43,871 nucleotides of DNA from Verrucomicrobiota bacterium (lineage in GTDB: Bacteria > Verrucomicrobiota > Verrucomicrobiia > Chthoniobacterales > UBA10450), in the NCBI GenBank assembly GCA_003219175.1, contig QHPU01000066.1, forward strand, positions 1-43,871, given 5' to 3'. The position numbers and the translations under genes are program-made. The notes under the pieces are model-generated. The model saw only the letters and a list, made by a program, of their open reading frames with translations. It did no database searches and was not told the DNA's origin. This document shows, in pieces, positions 26,515 through 34,572 of this stretch. Positions within the stretch are counted from its first letter, which is position 1. Every line of letters begins with the position of its first letter.

Positions 26515-28326
26515 TCACTCGCTCGCAAGCTGGGTAAATCCGTCCGCGCTCCAGGTTTCGCTGCCGACTCCATGATGCACGAAGAACAAACCACTGGGGT
26601 CATACTTAACTTTGATCGTCTGCAGTCGTGGATAATTCGTCCCCCAGAACGCTTCCTGCCAGGATCTATTGAAATAGTTGCTTTCTGAGACATAAGAACC
26701 GCTATGAGGAACGAGCTTCCGCAACTCTGCAATAGCCCGATCAACGGCGCGAGCGTCCTTCCGCGCAGCTTCCTTGTTAATGTTCACGTCGGGTAAACCG
26801 GGATAGGCGGGCTTATCGGCATTGGCGATAATGACAAGACAGAAGGCGTCAATGATCAACGGATTAGTCGCAGTCTGTTTGGCGGCAGCCAGGACGTCAG
26901 CCGAAGCGCCAGCCAAACCCTTATTAAAATGCAACTCAACCGTACTCGATCGGCTGCTGGCAAGAAGCGCGTCAGTTAACCGTCCTCGCTGTTTTTCTGC
27001 TAGAAGCGAAGCGGGAAGCCAGACCGAATCAAAGCCGGTGATGAAGAAACCGACCTGATCCGCATCGCCTTTCCACCAGCCATAATATTTCGGAATACCA
27101 GCGCGCGGATCTCGAATGAGCGACCCCCTCTCGTCGAACTGCCACCACTCTCTCGCTGACAAGGCTCCGGCCCGTAGCTCGTTCACGATCGTGTAATCCT
27201 GGGTCGACGCTTTGACCCATTCGAAAAATGGTTTCCACACTTCTCGCGCTTCCGGCCCGGTCATTCCTTGCATCACCATCGAAAGCTTGAGCGTGTTGTC
27301 TGAGTCCAGAATCGCTTGCTCGCCCCAGTGCGAATTAAGGAGAGCTTCATGATAGAAACTAACGAATCGCTCGATCAACTTTCGGTAAGCTTCATCGGAG
27401 CTTGCCTTGATCTTACCCTTGGCTCCCCCAAAAAATTCTGGAAGATCATGAGTTCTTAACGTTACTTTCGTCACGACTCCCCAGCTCCCACCGCCGCCTC
27501 CTTTTAACGCCCAAAAAAGGTCCGGGTCGTTACAGGCATTTACTGTGCGCACGACACCATCAGCGGTTACGACTTCCACTTCAAGAAGACTCGAGGCCGC
27601 CGTCCCAAAACCCTTCGAGAAACTGCCGAAACCCCCGCTCTGGATAAGACCTGCTACACCTACGGTCGTGCAACCGCCGCCTTGCACGTAACGGCCCGCT
27701 TCAGTCGTTACGGCCTGGTAAAGGTCGATCCATACCGCCCCAGCCTCGGCCGTTACAGCGGGCGACGGCGGAGTCTTACCTTCACACCCCTTCCCAACGA
27801 AAGCTTCGTGCAGCGTGACCTTGTTCATCTTCCGCGTCCAGATCAGCAAAGAATCACCGGCGTTAGAGGTACCTTGATAACTATGAGCACCGCCTTTCAC
27901 CACAAGTCGCAAGTTATGTTCACGTGCAAAATTTACCGCCGCTGCGACATCCGCCGCATCACGCGCAACAACCGCGTAAACGCTTGGCGCTGGTGTCCAC
28001 GCATCCAGCCATCCGGATGTTTCTGTTCCGGCTGGTTGATCGGCGATCCAGAATGGGTTGCTCATGTTCTCCAGAGCCTCGAGGCAGGAGGAACTTTTCG
28101 GATTGGCCTCGCAACCGGCGAAGAGCGGTGGCACTTCAACCAGGTTCCCACCCACCGCCTCTTTGAGCTTCTGCCAGATCTCCGGTTTCGGCCAGCCGGC
28201 AGCCGAAGGTCGCACGCGGCGAATCAGCGCCTTCGTCGCCGCGGCCGCGCGCCACGTCCAGTTTCGCAGGAGAATTAAATGCAAAACGCCGGCAACTATT
28301 CCTTTTAGGAAACTTCGTTTGCGCAT
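26515..28326 (-). CDS. Berberine-bridge-type FAD-linked oxidase
   Basis: A 603-aa oxidase. The FAD_binding_4 domain starts near residue 110 (PSVYAVVARDAADVAAAVNF). GGAHSYQGTSN holds His148 and GGGCTTVGVAG holds Cys219, the pair that bind FAD twice covalently in this family. The C-terminal BBE motif is near the end (NYFNRSWQEAFWGTNYPRLQ). An N-terminal MRKRSFLKGI followed by a hydrophobic stretch suggests export or anchoring. Substrate (sugar, alkaloid or lignin-type) unknown. It lies directly downstream of a degenerate attC at 28354, so it may be the distal cassette of the array, although its length is unusual for one. Confidence 0.87.
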   Translation of the reverse strand: MRKRSFLKGIVAGVLHLILLRNWTWRAAAATKALIRRVRPSAAGWPKPEIWQKLKEAVGGNLVEVPPLFAGCEANPKSSSCLEALENMSNPFWIADQPAGTETSGWLDAWTPAPSVYAVVARDAADVAAAVNFAREHNLRLVVKGGAHSYQGTSNAGDSLLIWTRKMNKVTLHEAFVGKGCEGKTPPSPAVTAEAGAVWIDLYQAVTTEAGRYVQGGGCTTVGVAGLIQSGGFGSFSKGFGTAASSLLEVEVVTADGVVRTVNACNDPDLFWALKGGGGGSWGVVTKVTLRTHDLPEFFGGAKGKIKASSDEAYRKLIERFVSFYHEALLNSHWGEQAILDSDNTLKLSMVMQGMTGPEAREVWKPFFEWVKASTQDYTIVNELRAGALSAREWWQFDERGSLIRDPRAGIPKYYGWWKGDADQVGFFITGFDSVWLPASLLAEKQRGRLTDALLASSRSSTVELHFNKGLAGASADVLAAAKQTATNPLIIDAFCLVIIANADKPAYPGLPDVNINKEAARKDARAVDRAIAELRKLVPHSGSYVSESNYFNRSWQEAFWGTNYPRLQTIKVKYDPSGLFFVHHGVGSETWSADGFTQLASE

Positions 28327-28353
28327 TTCGTCTCCTTACACTTTATAAATAGG

Positions 28354-28507
28354 GTCTAACGAGCCTTGGCTAAGTCGCAAGGAACGAAAGCGAGCCGGTC
28401 AGTCGTCTTGCCTACTGCGCCGCCCGCTGGCGGGAAATTTCGGAGTGGCCCTGCCGGCAGGCGAGTAGCCAGTAGTCTAGCCGTCCGTTTTTCGCCGCCT
28501 AAGGTCT
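28354..28507 (-). repeat. Degenerate attC site
   Basis: GTCTAACGAG at 28354-28363 is a good R' core. At the other side GCCTAAGGTC near 28498-28507 resembles a mutated GGTTAGGTC. Inner L boxes are not clear. Confidence 0.35.
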
Positions 28508-28519
28508 GCATGATTGTCA

Positions 28520-29245
28520 TTATCGGATGGACGCTGACGGGAATTCCTTGTTGGTTAGTTTTGAAAACTTCGCTTCCGTGCCATTGTCGATCCTTGTCTT
28601 CTTGAGACTGGTCTTTTGATCCTTCAATATGCTCACGAATTTCGTTAGGCCTTCATTGAGGCTACCGTTGCCGGCGGTCCATTCCAATTTTCGCTTGAAG
28701 GTCACGCCGGGATAAAGCTTCTCCAACTCGGGAACCGTTTTGTTCTCCTTCTGGACTCGCTCAACGATCTGGAGGAGGCGATCGATATCTCCAAATGCAT
28801 AGCCATTGATGTATGGCCCCACCAGCTGCTGAAAAGCATTCGCCGCTTGCACCAACTCGAAGGCGGAAGCACCCATGCTTCCCATCTTTTCTTGATCGAC
28901 CAGACTCGCGAACAGACGGCCGCGATATTGAGCTGAGTAAAACCAGTAGGTCGATTCGTTTCTGAAACCAAGGTCGTAAAGCCGAATCGCAGCGACATAC
29001 ATCTCGGGAAATCGTAGTTCTCTCCAAGATTGCTTCATCTTCAAGATGGTCTCGACAAACTCCGGTTCATCTTTTGCCGCGAGGCCTTTACCGAATCGGC
29101 CGATCTCAACAACGGGACCCTCGGAGTTGTAATACGGGGTAATATAGACTTCGATCCGTGCCGGATCGCTGACCGACTGCCCGACGGCCGGATGAGCAAA
29201 GGCGAGAGCGATAAAATAGAGTTGAAGCCAGATTTTTGTTACCAT
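28520..29245 (-). CDS. Exported hypothetical protein, 241 aa (cassette gene)
   Basis: A 241-residue protein with a clear signal peptide (hydrophobic residues 5-20, probable cut after AVGQ). The mature part is helical and polar, with no catalytic motif I recognise (IEVYITPYYNSEGPVVEIGR, then several amphipathic helices). Its start codon ATG is formed inside the flanking attC core (GTTAGATG on the minus strand, 29243-29250). It has therefore almost no leader of its own and depends on upstream sequence. Downstream lies a degenerate attC. Function unknown. Confidence 0.6.
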   Translation of the reverse strand: MVTKIWLQLYFIALAFAHPAVGQSVSDPARIEVYITPYYNSEGPVVEIGRFGKGLAAKDEPEFVETILKMKQSWRELRFPEMYVAAIRLYDLGFRNESTYWFYSAQYRGRLFASLVDQEKMGSMGASAFELVQAANAFQQLVGPYINGYAFGDIDRLLQIVERVQKENKTVPELEKLYPGVTFKRKLEWTAGNGSLNEGLTKFVSILKDQKTSLKKTRIDNGTEAKFSKLTNKEFPSASIR

Positions 29246-29290
29246 CTAACTAGAACTAGATCAGCCACCGCTGGTAGCACCGAGGTTTCG
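29244..29290 (-). repeat. attC half-site (R'/L' side only)
   Basis: ATCTAACTAGAACTAGATCA followed by GCCACCGCTGG closely matches the R'/L' part of intact sites (for example 43057). No R''/L'' partner is found before the next gene, so the site is truncated. Confidence 0.5.
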
Positions 29291-29361
29291 CAAAACTCTC
29301 GACATTTGTTGCGGGCGCCCGATCGCCAAGAATTTCGGAGTAGCAATGCGACGCCCGGATC

Positions 29362-30192
29362 TCATTTCGACAAAGTCGTATCCTTAGGCTCGTCCCGAGC
29401 GAGCCAGGGCGCGCCGCGATAGGAGTCGGTTACTACCCAGGCGCCGGCCGTCAGCGCCCAAGAGACGACGAACTCGTCCCATTGGAAGGTATTGGGGCCG
29501 GCCACCACCACCGGTAGCCACACCAGTAGCGTGAACAGACCGATCTGGAGCGTCGAAAGTGCGGCAGCAAGTCTGGAACAGACACCGATAAGTAGGGCCA
29601 CGCCCGCCGCGATAAAGGTTGCGCCCGTGAAATACGCAACGGCCACATGCGCGGGCAGCCAGCCAGGCACCAGGTCCGCGGTCACCTTGAGATAAATGAA
29701 ATGAGCCAGACCAAAGGGGATCAAGGCCAAGCCATACAGAATCCTCGCAATGCGCATGCCATTGTCGCCGATGACGAATCCGAAGCGTCGCCTGTCCCAG
29801 TCAGCAGCGAACCAGGCATAGAGGATCCAGGCTGCTGCCGTCATCACCGCGGTCTGGGCGCTCGCCCACCAGGCGTCGACTGTGGGCGAGATGAAAATGA
29901 GTGGCACTCTCAACCCCAGCAACCAAAACAGGAGAAAGGCGAACAGCACGCGGGCGGCGACAGCGGCTGTGCGTTGCCAGAGCAAGCCTAGGCCGGACGC
30001 CAGCGGAACGAGGGCACAGAAATAAATTAGGACATCGCGTGCGGGCACACTTTTGGGTACCGGTTGCCACAACGCGGTAAAATCGCGTTTGACCAGGCCC
30101 AGAATTCCAATGCCGATCATGGTCACAGCAAAAGCGACATGACCCGCGCTTGCGCTGCGAATGGCTCTCTGTCTGTGAATGTTTCGGTTCAT
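29362..30192 (-). CDS. Multi-span membrane protein, DoxX-like
   Basis: A 276-aa membrane protein with about seven spans. The middle [20 protein letters not shown] segment and the [20 protein letters not shown] span resemble DoxX/DoxD-like proteins, whose function is often linked to thiosulfate or other redox chemistry but is undefined here. The start [11 protein letters not shown] is basic and cytosolic. It lies between a truncated attC on its 3' side and an attC at 30222 on its 5' side, so it is cassette-borne in position. Confidence 0.68.
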   Translation of the reverse strand: MNRNIHRQRAIRSASAGHVAFAVTMIGIGILGLVKRDFTALWQPVPKSVPARDVLIYFCALVPLASGLGLLWQRTAAVAARVLFAFLLFWLLGLRVPLIFISPTVDAWWASAQTAVMTAAAWILYAWFAADWDRRRFGFVIGDNGMRIARILYGLALIPFGLAHFIYLKVTADLVPGWLPAHVAVAYFTGATFIAAGVALLIGVCSRLAAALSTLQIGLFTLLVWLPVVVAGPNTFQWDEFVVSWALTAGAWVVTDSYRGAPWLARDEPKDTTLSK

Positions 30193-30221
30193 CGACTCGT
30201 TTGCTGGGTATTCAAACTGCG

Positions 30222-30323
30222 GCCTAACGAGACAAAGATAAACCAGCGGCCGCCGAAAGCCTGGGTGAACCGCAGTAGATTCTTGTCGCCATAGATCAAT
30301 CTTAACATCTTGCGCCGTTTGAC
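30222..30323 (-). repeat. Degenerate attC site
   Basis: R' core GCCTAACGAG at 30222-30231; opposite core GTTTGAC at 30317-30323 has one mismatch to GTTRRRY. L boxes are poorly preserved. Confidence 0.42.
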
Positions 30324-30325
30324 GA

Positions 30326-31135
30326 CTATTTCTGAGCGATAGCGTAAATAACGTTTGTTTCTACAGACGAAATGCCAGAACCCTCTATATAGCTCCTGTT
30401 TGCTTCATATACGTGTTTCAAAGCAGCAGCATCGAGCTGATCAACTGTTCCGCGGAATCCTGAACCCAGGACCGCCGACCACCAGGCGCCAGCAGAAAGA
30501 ATCGGATGTGTGTTAGCCTCAGCGACCACGTCTGCGCGTGCGATACCACCTTCGCGTAACAGCGTGCGCACAGACTCGGGATCAGATATTCGGTCCCATG
30601 GATTGAACCCCTTATAAAGATCGGGTCTCACCTCGCGGACCGCGTTCCAAAATGCGGTCGTTGCCGGTTCGAGGAAACGCGGTCCCCAAGTTGTCACTGC
30701 GAGCTTGCCGCCAGGACGGACCGTATGCCAGAGCGCACGAACAGCTGCGGGCATATCGGGGATGAAAAAAATTCCAAAAACGCAGATAACTGCATCGAAC
30801 TGTGTATCGCTAAGCCGCATATCCAGCAGGTCGCCCACCCGAAATTGCGTATTCATCAAGCCGCGCTCTGCCGCTTTGGTTCGCGCAAGTTCAAGTAGGT
30901 TTGCCGCGAGATCGATGCCCAAAACGAACCCTTGTGGCCCAACCATCTCGGCCGCGGGCAAAGCCGACGCACCACTGCCGCAGCACACATCGAGCACACG
31001 TGAGCCCAAAGGGAGTTGGAGGCGCTCGACTGTCGCACGACCGAAGCGTTCCCAAAAAGAATTAGTATCGTAATAGTCAGCCGCCGCATTGTAGGTAGTT
31101 GTGGCTTTGTCTTTCGCGTCATCTGGAATTGCCAT
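30326..31135 (-). CDS. Class I SAM-dependent methyltransferase (UbiE/Methyltransf_11-like)
   Basis: A 269-aa methyltransferase. Motif I is [17 protein letters not shown] near 48-64, followed by [20 protein letters not shown] (motif II region). The post-motif [20 protein letters not shown] and [19 protein letters not shown] segments follow, as in ubiquinone/menaquinone-type enzymes. The substrate is unknown. Start ATG 31133-31135 gives [10 protein letters not shown]; a longer frame from a GTG at 31168 is only attC-derived. The gene lies immediately after the remnant core CCTTAACGAG and thus starts at a cassette boundary. Confidence 0.82.
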   Translation of the reverse strand: MAIPDDAKDKATTTYNAAADYYDTNSFWERFGRATVERLQLPLGSRVLDVCCGSGASALPAAEMVGPQGFVLGIDLAANLLELARTKAAERGLMNTQFRVGDLLDMRLSDTQFDAVICVFGIFFIPDMPAAVRALWHTVRPGGKLAVTTWGPRFLEPATTAFWNAVREVRPDLYKGFNPWDRISDPESVRTLLREGGIARADVVAEANTHPILSAGAWWSAVLGSGFRGTVDQLDAAALKHVYEANRSYIEGSGISSVETNVIYAIAQK

Positions 31136-31144
31136 TGGACGTTC

Positions 31145-31164
31145 CCTTAACGAGACAACATCGA
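31145..31164 (-). repeat. attC remnant
   Basis: CCCTTAACGAGACAACATCG keeps the R'-side signature (CCTAACGAGAC with one change). The rest of the site has been lost, leaving the upstream gene's stop next to it. Confidence 0.35.
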
Positions 31165-31914
31165 TCACATCATCAAGTCACCGCCGTTGATGTCGAGAGA
31201 CGCGCCGGTGATGTAGCCGGCCGCCTCGGAGGCGGCGAAGCAAATCAGATCGGCGACCTCGAGCGCAGTGCCAAGGCGCGGCACGGGATAGCTCGCGGCG
31301 AGACGTTCCAGCATCTCGACCGAGGCGTGTTCGCGCGTCAGCTCGGTATCAATCATGCCGGGGCAGACGGCGTTCACGGTGATGCCGAACTTTCCGAGCT
31401 CCTTCGCGGCCGCGCGCGTCAGTCCGAGAAGTCCGGCCTTCGATGCCGTGTAGTGCGCACCGCCGAGTGTGCTCACCATTCGGCCGGCGGAGGACGAGAT
31501 ATTAATGATGCGGCCGTAGTGCTGGGCCCGCATTGCCGTCAGAACGGCTTTCGTCATCAAAAACGGCGTGGTGAGATTGACCTCGATTGCTCTGCGCCAT
31601 TCCTCGGCGGTGAGATCAGGGAAGCGTGTCGATAGCGGAAGTGCGGCGTTGTTGACGAGGATGTCGATCCGTCCGAAGCGTTCGAGCGTGCGGCACGCGA
31701 TCTCGTCGGGAACGCCCACCGCCGCGACGTCGCCCGGCACGGCGAAGGCGCGCTCGCCGATTTCTTTCGCCAGCGCCTCAGCGCGCTCGCGGTTGCGGAC
31801 GTTCACCGCGACCGAGGCGCCGCGTTCGTGCAGGCGCGCGGCGGCAGCCCGTCCGAGGCCGCGCCACGCACCGGTGATGACGGCAACGCGCCCCGCAAAA
31901 TCATCGTTTTCCAT
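31165..31914 (-). CDS. Short-chain dehydrogenase/reductase (FabG-like)
   Basis: A 249-aa classical SDR. The cofactor loop is VAVITGAWRGLGRAAAARLH (TGxxxGxG, about 10-29), the structural motif is NNAALPL near 88, the catalytic Ser is in RIINISSSAGRM near 140, and Tyr-x-x-x-Lys is HYTASKAGLLGLT near 155-160. The C-terminus ends GASLDINGGDLMM, typical of NADP-type oxidoreductases. GC is higher than in neighbouring cassettes, so it may be a recent arrival. The substrate is not assignable. It is bounded on the left by only a remnant attC. Confidence 0.88.
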   Translation of the reverse strand: MENDDFAGRVAVITGAWRGLGRAAAARLHERGASVAVNVRNRERAEALAKEIGERAFAVPGDVAAVGVPDEIACRTLERFGRIDILVNNAALPLSTRFPDLTAEEWRRAIEVNLTTPFLMTKAVLTAMRAQHYGRIINISSSAGRMVSTLGGAHYTASKAGLLGLTRAAAKELGKFGITVNAVCPGMIDTELTREHASVEMLERLAASYPVPRLGTALEVADLICFAASEAAGYITGASLDINGGDLMM

Positions 31915-31997
31915 CAGAAGAATTGTTCGTTCGTTGGGACATAACTGTGGAGCACACCAGAATCAAAAACGCGCTGAAAACAACCGGTGTATAGTGC

Positions 31998-32041
31998 GCC
32001 TAACGAGACGGAGATAAGCTACCATCACTGGCAGTCTAGGT
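31998..32041 (-). repeat. Truncated attC (about 44 bp)
   Basis: GCCTAACGAGACGGAG at 31998-32013 is intact. The opposite core appears as a mutated ACCTAGA (minus strand) that contains the upstream gene's TAG stop. Between them GCCA-gtga-TGGT could form a tiny stem; the normal long loop is missing. Confidence 0.45.
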
Positions 32042-32687
32042 CCGTTTGATTGTCGCAAGCCGGGCCGGTGCGCCCTCGTCGTGAAAGTTCGTCTGGACCC
32101 GGTTTGGGTCGATGGTGACGACATTCCATCCCTTGCTCGGGTTGAACGCCGCTCTCAGTTCTTTCTGACTGATGGGATGCGGGCCAGTTTCGGCACCTTT
32201 GTCACTGAAACACAACACGTACAGGGTTCCATTGTTCTTGGTCACCGCCGCAAGACTCGCCACGTAGATTGGTCGCTCGTCGCCATCGAAGGTGTGGAAC
32301 AGTCCGGAGTCCAGGACCGTGTCGAATTTGCGCCCCAAACGTTCCAGCTCGAACGCCTCAGTCGCAGCGAACTCGACCTTGATCCCACGGTCAGCCGCCT
32401 TCGCTCGCGCGATCGCCAGTGCCGTCTCCGCCACGTCAACACCCAGAACCGACACTCCCAGCGAGCCGAGGTAGAGTGCGTTCTCGCCGGTCCCGCATCC
32501 GGCATCGAGCACCGCGCCGGTGAATCCGCCTTTTGGATGCCACCCGCACTATTGCTGGTTGCGGCCGGCCAACATCCCAAGGCGCAGGACCGTCGTGGTA
32601 CGACGCATCCCATGGCAGCCCCGTCATCCGTTGTTGACTGGTCGGGCGCCGCCCGCTGAAGGGATCGTCAGCGAGGGTCCCTGACAT
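32036..32687 (-). pseudogene. SAM-dependent methyltransferase, frameshifted
   Basis: The 3' part (32036-32512) reads DAGCGTGENALYLGSLGVSV, GLFHTFDGDERPIYVASLAA and a C-terminal DEGAPARLATIKRT, a thiopurine/TehB-like class I methyltransferase. Its N-terminus lies in another frame: MTGLPWDASYHDGPAPWDVG and RPQPAIVR. The frames join if one A is removed from a run of four at about 32531-32534 (TTTT on the + strand), restoring KGGFTGAVLDAGCG. A likely start is MSGTLADDP at 32687. The intact protein would be about 216 aa. Because the break is in a homopolymer, a sequencing error is possible. Its stop TAG falls in the degenerate attC core. Confidence 0.75.
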
Positions 32688-32771
32688 CTCGCTCCCTTCC
32701 CATGCAACTGCTCTTACCACACTCCGATTCTGCAGCAAGCTCGCGGAACTTGTGAACAGTCCCTCCCTGAT

Positions 32772-32970
32772 GCCTAACGAGACGTAGATGAGATGCGAAA
32801 GTGAGTTGCTATTTGCCAGGAGGCGCTGCAGCGGGCTTAAAGTCGAACTTTCCTTTGCCTTGTTGGTACAACACGCATTCACTCCCTCGGGGCGACAGAA
32901 GGCGGATTTCTCTCAACCCTCAACTCACTTAATCAAACGTCCAGCGGTTGGTTGCAGCGCCTGGTAAGGT
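32772..32970 (-). repeat. attC site, long (about 199 bp), type A loop
   Basis: R' GCCTAACGAG at 32772; R'' side GTAAGGT at 32964-32970 (one change from GTTAGGT). L'' side GTCCAGCGGTTGGTTGCAGC matches other sites. The loop includes CTCTCAACCCTCAACTCACT, as in type A sites, but is longer; no gene is supported inside it. Confidence 0.6.
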
Positions 32971-33162
32971 CTAAATGACAACATTTTTGGCCAGAGTTTT
33001 AAATCGCTCTCCACTTGATTGGAGCACAGTGATGGTTACGTGACCGGTTTTGCTGGTGTTGATGTCTCTTACGATGCCCGATTTACCTGCGTGCACGCCA
33101 CTAGTGACCTTGCAATGTGCACCGTCTTTGATTTTGTTCACTCGCTTTGCCATCATTTTCAC
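32971..33162 (-). CDS. KOW-motif protein, 63 aa
   Basis: A 63-residue protein that is almost entirely one KOW domain: INK-type start, then GAHCKVTSGVHAGKSGIVRD (about 13-32) with the conserved Gly of the KOW loop, and beta-strands HVTITVLQSSGERFKTLAKN. KOW domains bind RNA or RNA polymerase partners in L24, NusG and Spt5. A free-standing single KOW is unusual; function unknown. Internal Met starts at residues 3 and 4 are alternatives. The TAG stop touches the attC R'' core. It shares its cassette with a GYD gene upstream. Confidence 0.7.
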   Translation of the reverse strand: MKMMAKRVNKIKDGAHCKVTSGVHAGKSGIVRDINTSKTGHVTITVLQSSGERFKTLAKNVVI

Positions 33163-33285
33163 GGTTCTATTCTATTTCTGTTCGGGATTCGACATTTTGC
33201 TTGTTCTATTTCTCCAGCCGCAGACCTGGACAGACGCGCACGCACTGCTTACACCGGCTCTGCGATCGACTCTCGCTGCTCTCCA

Positions 33286-33606
33286 CTATTCCATCGGCGC
33301 CTGGAAATTCACCTGCCTTTTAGTCGCTCGATCAATTTCTTCGGGCAGGAGCAGGACGGTGATTCGCGATTTTACGGCTCCGCTGGCTTGGGCCGCCAGG
33401 GCGACGGCCGCCATGTCTACGTTGCTCGGCAAATCGAGGATGATAACAAAGTCGTCGCTGCCAAAAGCGAAATAAAACGCCTCGAGTTTCCCGCCCATTT
33501 CCTTGACCAGTTGCTCGACTACTGCCTGGCGTTTCGAACCGCCTTCCTTAACAAGCCCCTTCAAACCGTGCTCCGTGTAGGAGCCCTGACAGAGATATTT
33601 TGGCAT
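33286..33606 (-). CDS. GYD-domain protein
   Basis: A 106-aa ferredoxin-like alpha-beta protein of the GYD family. Segments are LCQGSYTEHGLKGLVKEGGS, VVEQLVKEMGGKLEAFYFAF, then GSDDFVIILDLPSNVDMAAV (the SDD replacing GYD), and a C-terminal ITVLLLPEEIDRATKR. Family function is unestablished. Start ATG 33606 follows GAGAATC, a good ribosome-binding context. No attC separates it from the KOW gene 124 bp downstream, so both may ride in one cassette. Confidence 0.82.
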   Translation of the reverse strand: MPKYLCQGSYTEHGLKGLVKEGGSKRQAVVEQLVKEMGGKLEAFYFAFGSDDFVIILDLPSNVDMAAVALAAQASGAVKSRITVLLLPEEIDRATKRQVNFQAPME

Positions 33607-33626
33607 TTGATTCTCCTTTGTGGGTT

Positions 33627-33674
33627 TAATGATTATATCATCGGCTCGCAGTCAGCTCCATCGTCTGGTTACGT
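33627..33674 (-). repeat. Truncated attC, R'' side
   Basis: CATCGTCTGGTTACGT at 33659-33674 matches the R'' end (one mismatch). TTTAATGA near 33628 may be a mutated R'. The upstream gene's last codons run into it. Confidence 0.35.
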
Positions 33675-34023
33675 CTTTTTGCGACTCTTTAATCCATCGT
33701 ATCGTCTGTATCAAAGGTATCAGAGCACTTAAGACAATGACACCAATGGCAATTGGAATGTAAATAAACACCAAATGCGTGGACAAAATTAGGCCAAGGA
33801 TCCCGGTGATAACGATCGGCAGAGACCACATTGCAAACTGTCGGCCACCGTAGGCGTTAATATCGAGCCAACGTTCATTTGACTCGAACGCTTCGCGAAC
33901 ACGGATGCCGTAGAAGCGGTTCATCGGGACTCTGCGCTTGATGAGCGGCAGGCACGTCGCAAACATGCTGCCGCCAACTGCGAGTAGCGCAATGGCAACA
34001 CCGGTTTGGTCCGAGGCGGTCAT
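33652..34023 (-). CDS. SdpI/YfhL-family membrane protein
   Basis: A 123-aa membrane protein with three spans. The conserved CLPLIKRRVPMNRFYGIRVR segment near 26-45 and the SNERWLDINAYGGRQFAMWS segment near 50-69 are typical of SdpI-like immunity/signalling proteins (SdpI of Bacillus protects against SdpC toxin). Immunity here is only a possibility. Start ATG 34021-34023 gives MTASDQTG; the longer frame is attC-derived. The last seven residues (DVTRRWS) are encoded by the attC R'' side. Confidence 0.78.
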   Translation of the reverse strand: MTASDQTGVAIALLAVGGSMFATCLPLIKRRVPMNRFYGIRVREAFESNERWLDINAYGGRQFAMWSLPIVITGILGLILSTHLVFIYIPIAIGVIVLSALIPLIQTIRWIKESQKDVTRRWS

Positions 34024-34025
34024 AA

Positions 34026-34144
34026 ACCTAATGAGCTCAAGCTCAGTTACCGCTGGCTGGAGCGAGCTTTGATTTACTCTCAACTCTCATCTATCAACCC
34101 TCTTAGTACCCAGGCCAGCGGTTCACTGCATCGTTTGGTCAGGC
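34026..34144 (-). repeat. attC site, type A loop, slightly degenerate
   Basis: R' ACCTAAT at 34026-34032 (one change), R'' side GTCAGGC at 34138-34144 (one change). L boxes AGTTACCGCTGG and CCAGCGGTTCACTG pair. The loop carries CTCAACTCTCATCTATCAAC. Confidence 0.62.
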
Positions 34145-34457
34145 TATTTTGTGATCTGCAAGAATTCGATCGGTGCTCCAGCTGCCTCAATAAAAGCAAC
34201 TCGCACTCCTTCTGATGGTTTATTCGGACTTATTATAACGTTCTTTCCGCGAATTGCTGCCTCGAGATCATCAACTTCGAATGCCACATGTGAGACTGTC
34301 TTCACCAACTCGGGCAATGGGCAGTCGTCATCAAATCGCATCCATTGCACCGCATACGCCTGGCGAGATGATCACCTACGTGCACCTTGAACTTCGGCAA
34401 ATATATTGCTCCCTCGAAAGCGTTCTTCGTGGGAATTCCACAGTGATGATAACGCAT
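34144..34457 (-). pseudogene. VOC (glyoxalase/bleomycin-resistance) family protein, frameshifted
   Basis: From ATG 34455-34457 the frame reads MRYHHCGIPTKNAFEGAIYL, then PKFKVHVGDHLA, and after a one-base shift near 34370 continues as AYAVQWMRFDDDCPLPELVK, TVSHVAFEVDDLEAAIRGKN and ends APIEFLQITK. Together they form a VOC domain of about 104 aa, with His/Glu metal-site candidates. The open frame in isolation (GTG near 34350, 68 aa) would lack the first strand. No homopolymer is present at the break, so mutation is more likely than a run-length error. The TAG stop adjoins the attC core. Confidence 0.72.
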
Positions 34458-34470
34458 AATCATTATTTTG

Positions 34471-34572
34471 GCCTAACGAGACCGAGATGAGCCAACCCAC
34501 TTTGAGAAGTCGGCGGCCCATCATCGAAAGCTTACAACAAAGTGCTGGGTTGGCTCCAGCGTTTGGTTAGGC
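34471..34572 (-). repeat. attC site, intact
   Basis: R' GCCTAAC at 34471-34477, R'' side GTTAGGC at 34566-34572 (102 bp). L boxes GAGCCAACCCACTTTG and CAAAGTGCTGGGTTGGCTC pair with extra bases on the R'' side, as expected for minus-strand orientation. Confidence 0.85.

Noticed and set aside
33019-33732. 237-codon + strand frame across KOW/GYD region
   Set aside because: Runs antisense to two recognisable small proteins and through attC sequence; no domain similarity.
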